Shown: positions 5,016 through 5,957 of the stretch, one piece after another
Layout of the letters: each line of letters begins with the position of its first letter
How positions within the stretch are numbered: position 1 is the stretch's first letter
Assembly (NCBI GenBank): GCA_946886175.1
Contig: CAMPIA010000087.1
Location: 1-5,957, forward strand
Source of the DNA: an uncultured Altererythrobacter sp.
GTDB lineage: Bacteria > Pseudomonadota > Alphaproteobacteria > Sphingomonadales > Sphingomonadaceae
Direction: 5' to 3'
Length of the DNA stretch: 5,957 bases
The notes under the pieces: model-generated
The model's database searches: none
Told to the model about the DNA's origin: nothing
The model's input: only the letters and a program-made list of their open reading frames with translations
Translations under genes and position numbers: made by a program

Positions 5016-5957
5016 TCAGGCGGGCGCGGCTTCGGCCGCTTTCAGCCCCTTGCCGGTCAGGCGGTGGCGCAGCGCCATCAGCAGGCCGAAGACCGGGCCG
5101 AGCCAGCAGAACACCGCCCACGGGGCGTAGGCGAGGGTGGCGACGCCAAGGGTCGAGGCCATGAACAGCGCGGAGACGGTCCACGGCATCAGCGGCTCGG
5201 TCACGGTGACGGAATCGGCCAGCGCGCGGCTGAGGTTTTCGGGGGCCAGGTCGCGCTCGGCGTAGGAGGGGCGGAACAGCCCGCCGACGACCAGCGCGGT
5301 GACCCCGCCGTGGCTGGTGATCCCGACCATCGTCGCGCCCGCCGCCATCGTCGCGGCGACGAGGCCGAAGGCGCCGCGCACCGCCGCCAGCAGCCGTGCG
5401 AGAAGTGCATCGAGCGCGCCCGAGACTTCCATCCCCGCCGCGAGCAGGAAGGCGGCGAGGATGAATACCAGCGTCGGCGCCATCGCATTGAGCCCGCCGC
5501 GCTCGACGAGGCCGGCGAACTGCTCGCTCGCGGCGAAGCCGGGCGCGACCTGGTCGAGCGCGAAGCCGCCGACGAAAGAGTGGACCGCGGCGGCGGCGGG
5601 AAAGCCGTTCACCGTCACACCCACCACCAGCGCGACCACCGCCGAGCCTATGATGACGGGTGCGGGCGGCCAGCGCATCGCGATCCCGACCAGCGCCACG
5701 AGCAGCGGCAGCACGGCCCACCCTCCGGGCGCGAACAGCGCGACCAGCTCGGCGCGGGTCGCCTCGGCCGGATTCGCGCCCGCCAGCGGCGCGCCGGGCA
5801 CGAGCAGGGCATAGACCGCGAGCGCGATGAGCGCGGGCGGCAGGCTGGTCGCCATCATATGGCGGATATGCGCGTAGAGCTCGGCCCCCGCACCGATCGC
5901 GGTGATGTTGGTCATGTCCGAGATCGGCGAGAGCTTGTCGCCGAAATAGGCGCCCGA
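5016..5957 (-). CDS. NhaC-family Na+/H+ antiporter (partial, N-terminus beyond right edge)
   Basis: The 313 visible residues are the C-terminal part of an NhaC-type (PF03553) secondary transporter in the inner membrane. Such proteins exchange Na+ for protons; some relatives, such as MleN, couple to organic acids. The fragment opens with SGAYFGDKLSPISDMTN (1-17), the diagnostic NhaC block, showing that the frame continues past the window edge and that the methionine at 5915 is internal, not a start. Hydrophobic helices are visible near 36-53, 80-95, 98-116, 157-175, 200-228 and 259-296. ITSHGGVTALVVGG (213-226) and LADSVTVTEPLMPW (246-259) are further conserved blocks. The C-terminus is a short, charged, alanine-rich tail ending EAAPA. 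Full-length NhaC proteins are about 450-500 residues, so over 100 are missing. The oxidoreductase gene follows 72 bp downstream in the same orientation. Confidence 0.93.
   Translation of the reverse strand, partial: SGAYFGDKLSPISDMTNITAIGAGAELYAHIRHMMATSLPPALIALAVYALLVPGAPLAGANPAEATRAELVALFAPGGWAVLPLLVALVGIAMRWPPAPVIIGSAVVALVVGVTVNGFPAAAAVHSFVGGFALDQVAPGFAASEQFAGLVERGGLNAMAPTLVFILAAFLLAAGMEVSGALDALLARLLAAVRGAFGLVAATMAAGATMVGITSHGGVTALVVGGLFRPSYAERDLAPENLSRALADSVTVTEPLMPWTVSALFMASTLGVATLAYAPWAVFCWLGPVFGLLMALRHRLTGKGLKAAEAAPA

Noticed and set aside
3844..5721. A 600-residue-scale minus-strand open frame spanning the oxidoreductase and antiporter genes in another frame.
   Set aside because: Its arginine-, glycine- and alanine-rich translation has no motifs and runs across two recognised genes and their gap, so it is an off-frame shadow.
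5913..5915. ATG as the start of the antiporter gene.
   Set aside because: The frame stays open to the right edge and encodes the conserved block FGDKLSPISD just upstream, so this methionine is internal.

Overview
The window is GC-rich, densely coding bacterial DNA with short intergenic gaps. Very high G/C at third codon positions, an NDUFS6-like CHCC zinc-finger gene next to tldD, a DUF924 gene and small secreted proteins of a type I associate with sphingomonads together suggest an alphaproteobacterium, probably Sphingomonadales (Erythrobacteraceae or Sphingomonadaceae). That placement is inference from protein character, not a database match. I see no tRNA, rRNA, CRISPR array, insertion sequence or phage gene, so this looks like ordinary chromosomal backbone.

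Layout. Bases 1-679 (minus) hold the N-terminal 226 residues of a YadG-like ABC transporter ATPase that runs off the left edge. A divergent gap of about 90 bp separates it from a small CHCC zinc-finger gene (770-1030, plus). Close behind lies tldD (1062-2492, plus), the metalloprotease partner of PmbA/TldE; pmbA is not in the window. After an AT-richer gap come two tandem, clearly paralogous genes for small secreted proteins with two conserved cysteines (2554-2982 and 2984-3394). A DUF924 gene (3404-3952) follows, probably in the same transcription unit. On the minus strand, converging on these, are a nitronate monooxygenase-like flavin enzyme (3969-4943) and, upstream of it, an NhaC-type Na+/H+ antiporter (5016 to the right edge) whose 5' end lies outside the window.

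How the genes may work together. There is no single pathway. The zinc-finger gene and tldD could share an upstream promoter, but tldD also appears to have its own promoter overlapping the end of the zinc-finger gene. The two paralogs plus DUF924 form the tightest cluster, with gaps of 1 and 9 nt. NhaC and the flavin oxidoreductase are co-oriented, but a 72-bp gap with an operator-like inverted repeat suggests the oxidoreductase can be controlled separately.

The points most worth a second look are the tldD start region (a -35/-10 pair whose -10 sits inside a perfect 7-bp inverted repeat ending at the ATG, suggesting a leaderless and possibly repressed mRNA) and the tandem pair of uncharacterised secreted proteins. 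I found no convincing new defence, toxin or mobile system.
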